A stretch of DNA of 64,000 nucleotides from UBA3941 sp002385665 (GCA_050949255.1 JBMNFJ010000002.1:16409-80408); one strand, 5' to 3'. Shown: positions 25,506-34,520, numbered from the stretch's first letter. The notes: generated by a model not told the origin, from the sequence alone. Made by a program: numbers and translations.

Positions 25506-26210
25506 TCAACCCCCTAAATAAGCTTTTTTAATTTCATCGCTGGACATCAACTCTGAACCGGTGCCTGACAGAACGATGGATCCGGTTTCCATAACATAAG
25601 CCCTGTCAGCTACCTGTAATGCCATGTTTGCGTTTTGCTCTACCAGCAGAATTGTGGTCCCCGATTTATTTATACTTTGAATTATATCAAATATTTCCTG
25701 GACCAGTATGGGTGCAAGCCCCATTGAGGGTTCATCCAGAAACAGGATCTCAGGCCGACTCATAAGGGCCCGGCCTATAGCCAGCATCTGCTGCTCTCCA
25801 CCGGATAGGGTTCCGGCTGTTTGCTTTCTCCTGTCCCGAAGAATTGGGAAGCGCTCGTATACCATTTCAAGATCCTCTAGGATACCATCCCTGTCCCGGC
25901 GCAGATATGCTCCCAGCTCCAGGTTTTCCAGTACCGTCATACCCGGAAAAACCCGGCGACCTTCCGGCACATGGGAAATACCCATTTTTACCCTTTCCTG
26001 GGCTGAAACGTTGGTAATATCCACTCCGTTCAGTATTACCTGACCATTGGTCGGTCTTTGCAGTCCCGATATGGTGCGCAGGGTCGTAGTCTTTCCCGCC
26101 CCATTTGCACCGATTAAGACTACAATCTCACCCCGATGCACTTCAAAGGAAACATCCTTTAAAGCATGAATCATACCATAGTGCACATCCATATTCCTAA
26201 TTTCAAGCAT
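25506..26210 (-). CDS. livF: Branched-chain amino acid ABC importer ATPase LivF
   Basis: This 234-residue ATPase has Walker A GANGAGKTT, Q-loop, signature LSGGEQQML, Walker B ILFLDEPSMGL and the H-loop position occupied by VEQNA, as in LivF proteins (Gln-Asn instead of His). It pairs with LivG to power the importer. It overlaps livG by 8 bases and is the last transport gene of the operon before the CBS-ACT gene. Confidence 0.94.
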   Translation of the reverse strand: MLEIRNMDVHYGMIHALKDVSFEVHRGEIVVLIGANGAGKTTTLRTISGLQRPTNGQVILNGVDITNVSAQERVKMGISHVPEGRRVFPGMTVLENLELGAYLRRDRDGILEDLEMVYERFPILRDRRKQTAGTLSGGEQQMLAIGRALMSRPEILFLDEPSMGLAPILVQEIFDIIQSINKSGTTILLVEQNANMALQVADRAYVMETGSIVLSGTGSELMSSDEIKKAYLGG

Positions 26211-26988
26211 TGTTGATATCCTCCCCCAGATAAGCCTCTATTACCCTCTTATTAGTCCTAACTTCATCCGGTGTACCGCTGGCGATTACCATACCATAGT
26301 CCAGAACATAGATGCGCTCACAGATATTCATGACCAGGGTCATATCATGCTCTATAAGAAGAATTGTTAAATTAAACTTTTCCCTTATCCAACCTATGAT
26401 ATCCATAAGGTTGGCAGTTTCCGCAGGGTTCATACCCGCCGCGGGTTCATCCAGCAAAAGCAGCTTGGGGTTTGTGGCAAGAGCCCTTATAATTTCCAGG
26501 TGGCGCTGCTCACCATAGGGCAGGTTTCTTGCCAGTTCGTCCTTTTTCTTATCCAGATCAAATATCCTAAGGAGCTCTATGCTATCCTGAAGCAGCTTCT
26601 CCTCTTCCCTTTTATATGCCGGAAGATGCAGAAAGCTGGTTAGCAGACCATATTTAATATTTTGGTGCATGGCAATAAGAACATTCTCCAAAACCGTCAG
26701 ATCCTTGAACAGACGAATGTTCTGAAACGTCCTGGCCAGCCCCTTCTGACAGATACTATGGGGTCTTAGCCCATTAAGAGGGATTCTTTGGTTATCAATG
26801 GATAGGTTTATGGTACCACTGTCCGGTACATAGATACCCGTCAGAAGGTTGAACAGGGTAGTCTTACCAGCACCGTTGGGACCTATAAGCCCGACCAACT
26901 CACCCTCCATTATGTCCAGGCTGACATTGGATACGGCAGCCAATCCTCCAAAAGCCTTTGTTACCCTTTCCACGCTTAAAATAGGCAT
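26203..26988 (-). CDS. livG: Branched-chain amino acid ABC importer ATPase LivG
   Basis: This 261-residue ATPase has Walker A GPNGAGKTTLFN, signature LPYGEQRHLE (the LivG-type variant of LSGGQ), Walker B LLLLDEPAAGMNP and H-loop IEHDM. The long insert between Walker A and the signature, including TFQNIRLFKDLTVLEN, is typical of LivG. It begins three bases after livM, with GGGGGG before the ATG. Confidence 0.94.
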   Translation of the reverse strand: MPILSVERVTKAFGGLAAVSNVSLDIMEGELVGLIGPNGAGKTTLFNLLTGIYVPDSGTINLSIDNQRIPLNGLRPHSICQKGLARTFQNIRLFKDLTVLENVLIAMHQNIKYGLLTSFLHLPAYKREEEKLLQDSIELLRIFDLDKKKDELARNLPYGEQRHLEIIRALATNPKLLLLDEPAAGMNPAETANLMDIIGWIREKFNLTILLIEHDMTLVMNICERIYVLDYGMVIASGTPDEVRTNKRVIEAYLGEDINNA

Positions 26989-26991
26989 AAC

Positions 26992-27948
26992 CTAGTGTCC
27001 CCCCTTTTGGGATTTGAATCTATCCCACAATTTATTATTGCCCAGCTTACTGAATACAGATAAGGAAATCTCCCTGGATCCCATAAGGCCCTGGGGCCTG
27101 AAGATCATAATGACTATCAGGATAAGGGAGTAAAGTACCATTCGTATTTCAGGGAAGGACTGAAGGTAGGTTGATATAAGGGCCAGTAAAATCGCGGCCA
27201 GCATGGATCCAGACAGACTTCCAAGCCCTCCGAGAACTACTATAACCAATACATCTACGGACTTTAAAAAGCCGAACAAATTCGGTTCCAGGTAGTAGAA
27301 ATATGATGCATAGACAGCCCCTGCGATACCTGCACAGGCAGCACCTATGATAAATGCGATTACCTTATATCTTATTGTATCTACCCCCATAGACTCGGCA
27401 GCAATTTCATCTTCCCTGATGGAGATGCATGCACGGCCATGGGCGGATTTAACGAAGTTTGAAAGGAGCAGGACAATACCCACTGTAAATATAAACAGCC
27501 AGGTCCAGTTAATAAACTGGGGGATTCCTATCAATCCCGCTGCACCGTTGGTAATCTCCAGATTAAGAAATATAATTCGGATTATTTCAGACATTCCAAG
27601 GGTCGCTATGGCCAGATAATCCCCCCGGAGCCTCAAGGTAGGCAGACCTACCAGAAAGCCCAGAATTGCAGCTGCGACAGCACCTAAAACTACCCCCAGA
27701 ATAAAGCCGGGTATGGTGGGCATTCTCATGGTTACAATGGCACAGACGTATGCCCCAACGGACATAAAGCCTGCATGCCCTAGGGAAAACTGTCCGGTAA
27801 AGCCGGTGATAAGGTTGAGGCTGACGGCCAATATGATGTTAATACCGATTGTAACCAGAGTTGCCTGAAAATAGCCGCTGATAAGATTGGTCATGATCAA
27901 AATCTGTACGATTGCATAGACGAGACCAAGTGCGATGAATTTCCTCAT
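26992..27948 (-). CDS. livM: Branched-chain amino acid ABC importer permease LivM
   Basis: This 318-residue integral membrane protein has about nine membrane segments. It shows the LivM features AVSLNLITGFTGQFSLGHAGFM in the first third and the coupling EAA-like loop RAISIREDEIAAESMG-type sequence (here ACISIREDEIAAESMGV) near residue 175. It lies three bases from both neighbours in the same operon. Confidence 0.94.
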   Translation of the reverse strand: MRKFIALGLVYAIVQILIMTNLISGYFQATLVTIGINIILAVSLNLITGFTGQFSLGHAGFMSVGAYVCAIVTMRMPTIPGFILGVVLGAVAAAILGFLVGLPTLRLRGDYLAIATLGMSEIIRIIFLNLEITNGAAGLIGIPQFINWTWLFIFTVGIVLLLSNFVKSAHGRACISIREDEIAAESMGVDTIRYKVIAFIIGAACAGIAGAVYASYFYYLEPNLFGFLKSVDVLVIVVLGGLGSLSGSMLAAILLALISTYLQSFPEIRMVLYSLILIVIMIFRPQGLMGSREISLSVFSKLGNNKLWDRFKSQKGGH

Positions 27949-27951
27949 AAC

Positions 27952-28836
27952 TTACACCTTCTCCCTAGTATTTTTCCCCAACAACCCAGAGGGCTTAATT
28001 ATGAGGATGAGTATCAGGATGCCAAACACCACCGCATCCCTGAACATGGAGCCTCCATAACCGGACACCATGACCTCTACCGCACCTATAAAGTAACCGC
28101 CTATCATGGCTCCGGGAATAATGCCGATACCTCCAAAAACCGCGGCTATAAAGGCCTTAAGACCCGGCACAACCCCCATCAGGGGATTAATAGTGTTGTA
28201 GTAGATCCCTACCAGTATGCCTGCAGCCCCGGCCAGGGCTGAACCCAGGGCAAAGGTAAAGGAGACCGTGGAGTTTACGTCTATTCCCATCAGCTGGGCT
28301 GCGTCCCTGTCCATGGAAACAGCACGCATCGCCTTCCCCAGCCTGGTCCTTTTAACTATAAACTGTAGTAGAGCCATCAATAATATGGTAATGCCAACGA
28401 GGATAATCTGTTGCATGGAGATAACTATGTTCCCCACCTTAAACCTTTGGGCCAGAATGCCCGTTACTTCGGGATAGGTCCTCACGTTGGCCTTAACAAA
28501 GAACATGGTGCCATATTCCAGGAACAGGGATACCCCTATGGCGGTGATAAGTACTGAAATCCTTGCTGCATTTCTCAGAGGCCTGTAAGCTATCCTTTCT
28601 ATAAGAACACCCAAAATAGTGCATACCAACATGGCGATAAGCAAGGAGGGTACAAGACCCAGTTTTAAAAAGGTCATGCAAAAATACCCTACATAGGCTC
28701 CTATCATATATATATCACAGTGTGCAAAATTAATTAATCTAATAATTCCATATACCATGGTATAACCCAGAGCAATAAGGGCATATATACTTCCCAGGGT
28801 TATACCGTTAACTATCTGTTGTAATAATTTATCCAA
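27952..28836 (-). CDS. livH: Branched-chain amino acid ABC importer permease LivH
   Basis: This 294-residue membrane protein begins with the typical QQIVNGITLGSIYALIALGY and contains the coupling loop GKAMRAVSMDRDAAQLMGID. It is the first gene of the HMGF group. The substrate-binding protein gene is just upstream, behind its own terminator, so some read-through or a second promoter must drive livH. Confidence 0.94.
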   Translation of the reverse strand: MDKLLQQIVNGITLGSIYALIALGYTMVYGIIRLINFAHCDIYMIGAYVGYFCMTFLKLGLVPSLLIAMLVCTILGVLIERIAYRPLRNAARISVLITAIGVSLFLEYGTMFFVKANVRTYPEVTGILAQRFKVGNIVISMQQIILVGITILLMALLQFIVKRTRLGKAMRAVSMDRDAAQLMGIDVNSTVSFTFALGSALAGAAGILVGIYYNTINPLMGVVPGLKAFIAAVFGGIGIIPGAMIGGYFIGAVEVMVSGYGGSMFRDAVVFGILILILIIKPSGLLGKNTREKV

Positions 28837-28990
28837 ACCCTTTCCTCCCTTTCCCCCAAAAAAGCTTGAAGGATTAAGTCTTCTTTTTAGTATAGCTTGT
28901 TTTTGGGCTTATTTCCACTATATTTTAATAAAAATTCCTGCCAAATCATAGATATGTTACATAAAAGACCAGCATTACCAATAATATAAA

Positions 28991-29018
28991 TAAGCGGGGA
29001 AAAGGATCTCCCCGCTTA
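28991..29018 (-). terminator. Hairpin after the livJ-type gene
   Basis: TAAGCGGGGA and TCCCCGCTTA form a strong stem, followed on the minus strand by a TTATTTATATT tail. Partial termination here would give excess binding protein over permease, as is common for such importers. Confidence 0.75.
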
Positions 29019-29061
29019 CCTATAGTTAATTCTTTGTGTATGTCTGTGTTACACAGGGTGG

Positions 29062-30219
29062 TTATTGTGATACCTTTTCACTGGTATGCTGCTTACCATC
29101 CTTGAGACTTATAACCACTATAGCTTTTACCGGGTTATGATTCTCATCAATGCTGAAGGAACCGGTAACGCCCGCAAAATCCTCTGTGGAAGCCAAGGCA
29201 TCCTTAAGAGCTTCTCTATCTACCTTTCCGGCCCTCTTCAAACCGTCCACCACAAACATGGCCAAATCGTATCCCAAGGCGTTAAAGGCATCGGGTTCTC
29301 TGCCGTATTCCTCCTTGAAATCTTCGATGAACTGTACAACCAAGGGGTCCTTATCCAATGAGGAATAGTGGTTGGAGAAATAGATATCGTTTAAAGCTTC
29401 TTCCCCTGCCAGTTTCACAAGGTCCGGGGAATCAAAACCGTCAGCTCCCAGGATGGGAACATCGATTCCCAGATCACGGGCCTGTTTGATGATAAGCCCG
29501 GCTTCCTCGTAGTATCCGGGCAGGAAGATCACATCAAAGTCCTCGCTCTTGATGCTTGTCAGGATGGCGTTAAAGTCCGTATCCCCTTTAACAAAGGATT
29601 CCTTGGCAACTATAGTACCCCCACCCTCTGTAAAGGTCTTCTCAAAGTTTTCGGCTAACCCCTTACCATAATCGCTGGAATTATCCATTATAATTACGGC
29701 CTTCTTCTTTGAAAGGTTGTTTAGGGCATAGTTTGCCATACCGGTACCCTGATAGGAATCGTTAAAGCATATGCGGAAGGCATATTCCTTAACCCCTGAT
29801 TCGTCCACAGTAACTTCATCTGCAGTCGCAGAACCCGATGCTACCGGCACCTTGGCCTTTTCTGCTACTGGTATCTGGGACATAAAGGAACCGGATGTTG
29901 CCGGACCTAAGATGGCAACCACCTTATCCTGTTCTATCAGCTTGTTGGCCAGGGTAGTGGCCTCTTGTGGCTCCGACTTATTATCGTATTTAATAAGAGT
30001 AATTTTCTTGCCGTCTATCCCACCGGCTTCGTTTACTTGTTTAATGGCCAGTTCAATGCCATCTACTGAGCTTTGTCCATAGGTTGCTACTCCACCTGAA
30101 AGCTCATAATTGACTCCGATTCTGATCTCGTCATCGCTACCAGCTCCCGGCCCAGTACAGCCAATGAAAAGAGCTGTAACCAATAAAACCGATAATGCAA
30201 TAAGTAATAGTCTCTTCAT
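29062..30219 (-). CDS. Branched-chain amino acid substrate-binding lipoprotein (LivJ/LivK-like)
   Basis: This 385-residue protein starts with a lipoprotein signal ending in TALFIGC (Cys about residue 21). A type I periplasmic-binding fold follows: IRIGVNYELSGGVATYGQ, ITLIKYDNKSEPQEA, VAILGPATSGS and DVIFLPGYYEEAG. Such proteins bind Leu, Ile, Val or other amino acids and deliver them to LivHMGF. A strong promoter lies upstream and a terminator downstream. The ribosome binding site is GAGGAGG. Confidence 0.92.
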   Translation of the reverse strand: MKRLLLIALSVLLVTALFIGCTGPGAGSDDEIRIGVNYELSGGVATYGQSSVDGIELAIKQVNEAGGIDGKKITLIKYDNKSEPQEATTLANKLIEQDKVVAILGPATSGSFMSQIPVAEKAKVPVASGSATADEVTVDESGVKEYAFRICFNDSYQGTGMANYALNNLSKKKAVIIMDNSSDYGKGLAENFEKTFTEGGGTIVAKESFVKGDTDFNAILTSIKSEDFDVIFLPGYYEEAGLIIKQARDLGIDVPILGADGFDSPDLVKLAGEEALNDIYFSNHYSSLDKDPLVVQFIEDFKEEYGREPDAFNALGYDLAMFVVDGLKRAGKVDREALKDALASTEDFAGVTGSFSIDENHNPVKAIVVISLKDGKQHTSEKVSQ

Positions 30220-30288
30220 TCATAATCCTCCTCTTACATATACAACAAAAGCCCTTCGCTGTAGCATGCTAAAGTGCCTTTGTTCATT

Positions 30289-30317
30289 ATTATATACCCA
30301 GCCTTATAATTATTCAA
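30289..30317 (-). promoter_or_regulatory. Promoter of the branched-chain amino acid importer
   Basis: On the minus strand TTGAAT (30317-30312) and TATAAT (30294-30289) are 17 bases apart, about 70 bases before the ATG at 30219. The short leader includes TAGCATGCTA, a small palindrome of unknown meaning. Confidence 0.75.
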
Positions 30318-30470
30318 TCATCTTTTTAAAAATAATTGCCAAATCAGCAATCCTGGTAACCGGAGGTCTCATAAAATCCTTCCGGGATAAATATGAATAA
30401 GTAATATCAAAAACAGGCATTATTAAATGTAGGACTACCATCTGGAATAAAACCTTGTGGTTATTCATAA

Positions 30471-30516
30471 AATCAACCAGGTATAGGATTAGTATATATC
30501 TTATGCTTGGTTGATT
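30471..30516. repeat. Small inverted repeat related to the hairpin at 11376
   Basis: AATCAACCA (30471-30479) and TGGTTGATT (30508-30516) flank ATATATCTTAT. The arms and the centre resemble the hairpin at 11376-11445, which suggests a second small repeat type. No gene overlaps it. Confidence 0.45.
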
Positions 30517-30578
30517 ATGACGTGACGGAAAGATGTTATTCGTTACAGATTTTATATAAAGAATATAACGGGTTGTGT

Positions 30579-30671
30579 TGGTTAAACATATATAGGTAAT
30601 GGCTATTGAATGCTGCCTCATTCACCCACTTATGAATGGTGCATTACCCGAGAAGACTGAACTGGCACAAG
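30579..30671 (+). repeat. Interspersed element, copy F (short, complete ends)
   Basis: It begins CGGGTTGTGTTGG, has AGGTAATGGCTATTGAATGC, then GGTGCATTACCCGAGA, and ends GAACTGGCACAAG. The left end is diverged and the right end nearly consensus. It lies upstream of the small unknown gene at 30702. Confidence 0.75.
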
Positions 30672-30701
30672 TAATTAATACAATAATAGGGAGGAATCAG
30701 T

Positions 30702-30971
30702 ATGCCAAACATAAAGGACGCTATGGACAGAATAAGAATACTGCAATGCCCAACCGGGCAACTGGAAGAACGAGTGGCGGAAATTTTGGAAGGTTATAAC
30801 ATTTCCCCTAGAAGCGAGATCCTTATAAGCAGGGAAAAAAGGCTGGACAGAGATGGCGCCGAGGCCTATACCGTTACCATCTCCGATAGGTTGGATCCCA
30901 CCTTAACCCTTCTGGCCAAATCCGGAGCGGATGACTATGTTGTTCAAGTAAAGGATGTATACTTTAACTAG
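30702..30971 (+). CDS. Small protein of unknown function (89 aa)
   Basis: I do not recognise this protein. It has no signal peptide, membrane segment or metal-binding Cys cluster (one Cys at residue 16). The predicted content is an N-terminal helix (IKDAMDRIRILQ; GQLEERVAEILEGY) followed by beta-type sequence (AYTVTISDRLDPTLTLL; DDYVVQVKDVYF). The case for a real gene rests on AGGGAGGAAT six bases before the ATG and a full-length frame. Its TAG stop overlaps the CsoR stop on the other strand in the tetramer CTAG. Copper association is only positional. Confidence 0.65.
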   Translation: MPNIKDAMDRIRILQCPTGQLEERVAEILEGYNISPRSEILISREKRLDRDGAEAYTVTISDRLDPTLTLLAKSGADDYVVQVKDVYFN

Positions 30972-31231
30972 ATGTATTTTCTGATTATCTCGAATACCTC
31001 TTCCAGGCTGTCATCGCCCCCATTTTCAAGAATAGCCCTCCTAACGCAGCCCTTCATGTGATCATGCAGGATTTCCGCGTTGACCTTCCTGAGTATGGAT
31101 ATGGTGGCCATGATCTGTCTTGATACATCTATGCAGTATCTATCTTCCTCCAGCATCTTGATTATTCCGTCTACCTGGCCCCTGGCGATTTTTAGGTTTC
31201 TGAATACCGGACTGTTTTTATCCCTATGCAT
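30968..31231 (-). CDS. csoR: CsoR-family copper-sensing repressor
   Basis: This 87-residue all-helical protein has the Cu(I) ligand set of CsoR: Cys in DRYCIDVSRQI, then His and Cys in LHDHMKGCV. The N-terminal RNLKIARGQVDGIIKMLEEDRYC helix is the family signature. It should release DNA when Cu(I) binds. It is the last gene after copA and the copper chaperone, and a matching operator is found before copA. A small hairpin separates it from the chaperone gene. Confidence 0.92.
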   Translation of the reverse strand: MHRDKNSPVFRNLKIARGQVDGIIKMLEEDRYCIDVSRQIMATISILRKVNAEILHDHMKGCVRRAILENGGDDSLEEVFEIIRKYI

Positions 31232-31265
31232 AATATCCCTCCAACCCTACAGATAATTTATTAAG

Positions 31266-31290
31266 AAGGATGCCGAATTCCGGGCATCCT
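31266..31290 (-). terminator. Hairpin between copper chaperone and csoR genes
   Basis: AGGATGCC and GGGCATCCT pair around GAATTCC. On the minus strand only a weak T-rich tail follows, so it may attenuate rather than stop transcription into csoR. Confidence 0.45.
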
Positions 31291-31300
31291 CCTTTGTTTA

Positions 31301-31519
31301 TCATATAACTTCTACCTTTATCAGATCATATCCTGCATCTTCAATAGCCTGGCTGAGAGTGGCTTCATCGATATCCTTTGACAGCTCAATTACGCTATAC
31401 TGTCCCTTCAGGTTAACATCTACGCCCTCCACCCCTTCAAGTTCTTTCAAGGCGTTGGCTACGTGCATTACGCAATGTTGGCAGCTCATACCTTCAATTG
31501 ATAGTTTTTTCTTTATCAT
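31301..31519 (-). CDS. copZ: Heavy-metal-associated (HMA) copper chaperone, CopZ-like
   Basis: This 72-residue protein is a single ferredoxin-like HMA domain with the Cu(I)-binding motif GMSCQHC at residues 10-16. It should carry copper to the CopA ATPase. I chose the ATG at 31519 behind GGAGGATC; an in-frame start 42 bases earlier adds a charged tail foreign to the family. The gene is separated from copA by 438 bases that contain a repeat element. Confidence 0.9.
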   Translation of the reverse strand: MIKKKLSIEGMSCQHCVMHVANALKELEGVEGVDVNLKGQYSVIELSKDIDEATLSQAIEDAGYDLIKVEVI

Positions 31520-31640
31520 AATGATCCTCCATTCTCTTTCGATTCTGCTGCTGTCCTTCAAACCACTTTCCCTGTTAAATGGTTCAGTGCAGCATAACCT
31601 CCTACTTATTTAACCTCTTATATATTGTCAGAAACTATTA

Positions 31641-31688
31641 TATTGTACCAATCCCTTTTTTATATATTGTACCAATCCTTTTTTTATA
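31641..31688. repeat. Tandem direct repeat, two 24-base units
   Basis: TATTGTACCAATCC plus a T-run and TATA occurs twice in a row (31641-31664, 31665-31688), differing by one base. It lies between copZ and element copy B. The function is unknown; it may be a duplicated promoter-like or slipped-strand segment. Confidence 0.75.
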
Positions 31689-31692
31689 TCTT

Positions 31693-31941
31693 AAGGCGTC
31701 GTGCTTCGGTAATGGCTATTGAACGCTCATTCCGACATCGATTTGGAGAAAACTAAGGCTTATTCCATTTGAAAAGCCTATCGCTTCCAATCCGGCGTCC
31801 TGCCGGAAGGAAGCTGCTTTAAGCGTCCTGCTTAAAGCTACGGCTTTTCTGCAATTCCATAAGCCAAGTTTTCTTAACCAAATCAATGAAGTCATCCGCT
31901 TATCAATAGCTCATTACCTAAGATTATAAAATAGCACAAGA
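31693..31941 (+). mobile_element. Interspersed element, copy B (long, with branched internal module)
   Basis: The inner left repeat GGTAATGGCTATTGA is at 31708-31722 and the inner right repeat TCAATAGCTCATTACC at 31903-31918; the right outer end reads TAGCACAAG. Inside are long pairing arms (ATTTGGAGAAAACTAAGGCT against AAGCCAAGTTTTCTTAACCA). A second stem, GAAAAGCC/GGCTTTTC (31771-31778, 31842-31849), encloses two hairpins. One is TCCGGC-GTCCT-GCCGGA (31791-31807) and the other GCTTTAAGC-GTCCT-GCTTAAAGC (31816-31838). No reading frame fits a protein. It sits between copA and copZ in the copper operon. Confidence 0.8.
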
Positions 31942-31957
31942 GGTTACCTTATACATA

Positions 31958-34423
31958 TCAGGCAAATGATTCGGGTTTAAACCTCTTTAACCTCAAGGCG
32001 TTGGTGACTACGGATACGGAGCTAAAAGCCATTGCCGCAGCCGCAATCATGGGATTGAGAAGCGGTCCGCCAAACAGGTGCAGAAGCCCCGCAGCAATAG
32101 GTATCCCCGCTGTATTATACCCAAAGGCCCAAAATAGGTTTTGCTTTATATTGGTTATGGTCTTCTTGCTCAGGGAAATGGCGGTGGACACATCCATCAG
32201 ATCGCTTTTTATAAGAACAATATCGGCGGATTCCATAGCCACATCGGTACCCGAGCCTATGGCGATGCCTATATCCGCCTGGGCCAGGGCCGGAGCATCG
32301 TTGATCCCATCCCCCACCATGGCAACCTTCTTGCCGGTATCCTGCAGTTTCTTTATCTCCTGAGCCTTATCCTGAGGCAGTACCTCAGCAAGAACCCTGT
32401 CTATACCTACCTGTCTTGCTATGGCCTCAGCAGTCCGGCGGTTATCCCCGGTAACCATTACCACTTCCAGACCCAGCCTGTGAAGGGCGTTGACTGCCTC
32501 CCGGCTGCTCTCCTTGAGTACATCGGCAACGGCAATTATGCCCCCGAGTCTTCCGTCTATGCTTACATACATAGGGGTTTTACCCTCATTGGCCAGCCTT
32601 TCCGAGTCGGAAACCGCCTCCCCCAGCTGGATCTGCCTGTCATCCATAAGCCGCTTGTTGCCAAGGAGCAAGTCCTTTCCGGATATCCTTGCTTCGATAC
32701 CGTGTCCGGGTATGGCATTAAAGCCCTCCAATGAATAAAGCTCCATGCCCCTCTCCCGGGCCATTTCAACAATGGATTCCCCCAGGGGGTGCTCCGAACC
32801 CTTTTCGGCGGATGCCGCCAGCCTGAGGAGTTCGTCCTCATCTGTTTCGCCGTATAAAAGTATATCGGTGACCTTGGGCTGTCCCAGAGTAATAGTCCCT
32901 GTCTTATCCAATACCACGGTATCCACCTTGTGAGCTATCTCCAGCGCTTCTCCGCTCTTTATAAGAACTCCGTACTCCGCACCTTTACCCGTTCCCACCA
33001 TTATGGCGGTAGGGGTTGCCAGCCCCAATGCACAGGGACAGGCAATAACCAGAACGGATATGAAGATGGTGAGGGAAAACACCGCTGATTCCCCGCTAAG
33101 CCACCAACCCAGTCCCGCTATAACCGCAATACCAAATACGATGGGCACAAAATATCCGGATATAATATCCGCCATCTGGGCGATGGGTGCCTTGCTGCCC
33201 TGAGCCTCTTCCACCAACTTAATTATTTGAGCCAGGGCAGTATCGCTGCCTACCCTGGTGGCTTTAAATCGGAAGGAACCAGTCTTGTTAAGGCTGCCTC
33301 CCACCACATTGTCTCCCGGCTTCTTCTCAACGGGTATGCTCTCCCCTGTCAACATGGACTCGTCTACGGATGTCAGGCCTTCCACTACCTGACCATCAAC
33401 CGGGATACTCTGTCCGGGCCTTACTACTATAATATCCTCGACCTCTACTTCCTCTACCGGTATGGTAATCTCCTTCCCGTCCTGGATTACCACCGCCATC
33501 TTTGGTGCAAGGTCCATAAGCTTCTTAATGGCATCGGATGTCCGTCCTTTGGCAACGGTTTCCAAGGTCTTCCCCAGAAGTATCAGGGTGATTATAACCC
33601 CTGCGGTTTCAAAGTACAGGTGCATGGCATAGTCCGTGTTCCCCAGGTATATCTGCCATATGGCGTAGAGACCGTATATAAAGGCTGCCGATGTACCCAT
33701 AGCCACAAGGGAGTCCATATTTGGGCTGCCCTTGAACATGGTTTTAAAGCCAACGGTATAGAATTTATATCCCGCAATGACAGTGGGAATAGTAAGAAAC
33801 AATTGAACCAGGGCAAAGTTCAAAGGATTGATGTCCGGGTCTATGAACCTGGGAAGAGGCAATCCTATCATGTGTCCCATGGCTATATAAAACAGCGGAA
33901 CCGTAAAGACCAGGGATACTATAAATTTGGTCCACATAGTGGAAATTTCCCTCTCCCTTCGGACCTTGTCAATATCCCCCCGGCTATCGGTTTGGATCTC
34001 CATAGGCCTATATCCGGCCTTTACGATGGCCTCCCTTATCTGGGACAGCCTGACTACCTCCGGATTGTAAACAACCCTTGCCCTCTCCGTAGCAAGATTG
34101 ACCTCTCCCCTTTCAATCCCATCCAGCTTGCCCAATGCCCTTTCCACGGCTCTGGAGCAAGCGGCGCAGGTCATCCCCTCAATAGGGATTACAACCTCGC
34201 GATTCTTCTGTTCTTCCCTTACGCTGTAGCCTGCCTCTTCTACTGCCCTTTTTATGTTCTCAAGATCAACCCCGTCCCCGTGCAACACCGTCAGGGTCTC
34301 GGTAGCAAAATTCACACTGGCCTTGTCCACTCCTTCAAGTCTGCCAACCCTCCGTTCTACGGCATTGGCGCAGGCGGTACAGGTCATTCCATCTATTCTT
34401 AAAACTTCCTTTTTAGCAGCCAT
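31958..34423 (-). CDS. copA: Copper-translocating P1B-type ATPase
   Basis: This 821-residue membrane pump exports Cu(I). In order it has two HMA domains (GMTCTAC near residue 15 and GMTCAAC near 85), the actuator TGES motif, the membrane CPC motif (IACPCALGLATPTA), the phosphorylated Asp in VVLDKTGTITLG, the SEHPLGES nucleotide-binding His-Pro, and the hinge GDGINDAPALAQAD. These give a P1B-1 Cu(I) type. I chose the ATG at 34423 behind GGGAG; the in-frame ATG 15 bases earlier has no site. It is the first gene after the CsoR-controlled promoter. Confidence 0.95.
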   Translation of the reverse strand: MAAKKEVLRIDGMTCTACANAVERRVGRLEGVDKASVNFATETLTVLHGDGVDLENIKRAVEEAGYSVREEQKNREVVIPIEGMTCAACSRAVERALGKLDGIERGEVNLATERARVVYNPEVVRLSQIREAIVKAGYRPMEIQTDSRGDIDKVRREREISTMWTKFIVSLVFTVPLFYIAMGHMIGLPLPRFIDPDINPLNFALVQLFLTIPTVIAGYKFYTVGFKTMFKGSPNMDSLVAMGTSAAFIYGLYAIWQIYLGNTDYAMHLYFETAGVIITLILLGKTLETVAKGRTSDAIKKLMDLAPKMAVVIQDGKEITIPVEEVEVEDIIVVRPGQSIPVDGQVVEGLTSVDESMLTGESIPVEKKPGDNVVGGSLNKTGSFRFKATRVGSDTALAQIIKLVEEAQGSKAPIAQMADIISGYFVPIVFGIAVIAGLGWWLSGESAVFSLTIFISVLVIACPCALGLATPTAIMVGTGKGAEYGVLIKSGEALEIAHKVDTVVLDKTGTITLGQPKVTDILLYGETDEDELLRLAASAEKGSEHPLGESIVEMARERGMELYSLEGFNAIPGHGIEARISGKDLLLGNKRLMDDRQIQLGEAVSDSERLANEGKTPMYVSIDGRLGGIIAVADVLKESSREAVNALHRLGLEVVMVTGDNRRTAEAIARQVGIDRVLAEVLPQDKAQEIKKLQDTGKKVAMVGDGINDAPALAQADIGIAIGSGTDVAMESADIVLIKSDLMDVSTAISLSKKTITNIKQNLFWAFGYNTAGIPIAAGLLHLFGGPLLNPMIAAAAMAFSSVSVVTNALRLKRFKPESFA

Positions 34424-34454
34424 GTAATCAACTCCCATGAAATATCTTGACTTT

Positions 34455-34520
34455 ACGCTTTGTACTTATAAGTCCTCCACTTTTCAATAGCTCATTACCT
34501 GAGATTATGAATCAGCACCC
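34455..34520 (+). repeat. Interspersed element, copy I (internally deleted)
   Basis: The left end is CGCTTTGTACTTATAAG (diverged). The right half is TCAATAGCTCATTACCTGAG followed by ATTATGAATCAGCACC, which matches the right end of copies B and D. It lies in the 5' leader of copA, downstream of the CsoR-type promoter. Confidence 0.65.

Noticed and set aside
33227..34402. A long plus-strand open frame (about 390 codons)
   Set aside because: It lies antisense to copA, whose motifs and frame are certain; it is a shadow of its codon use.
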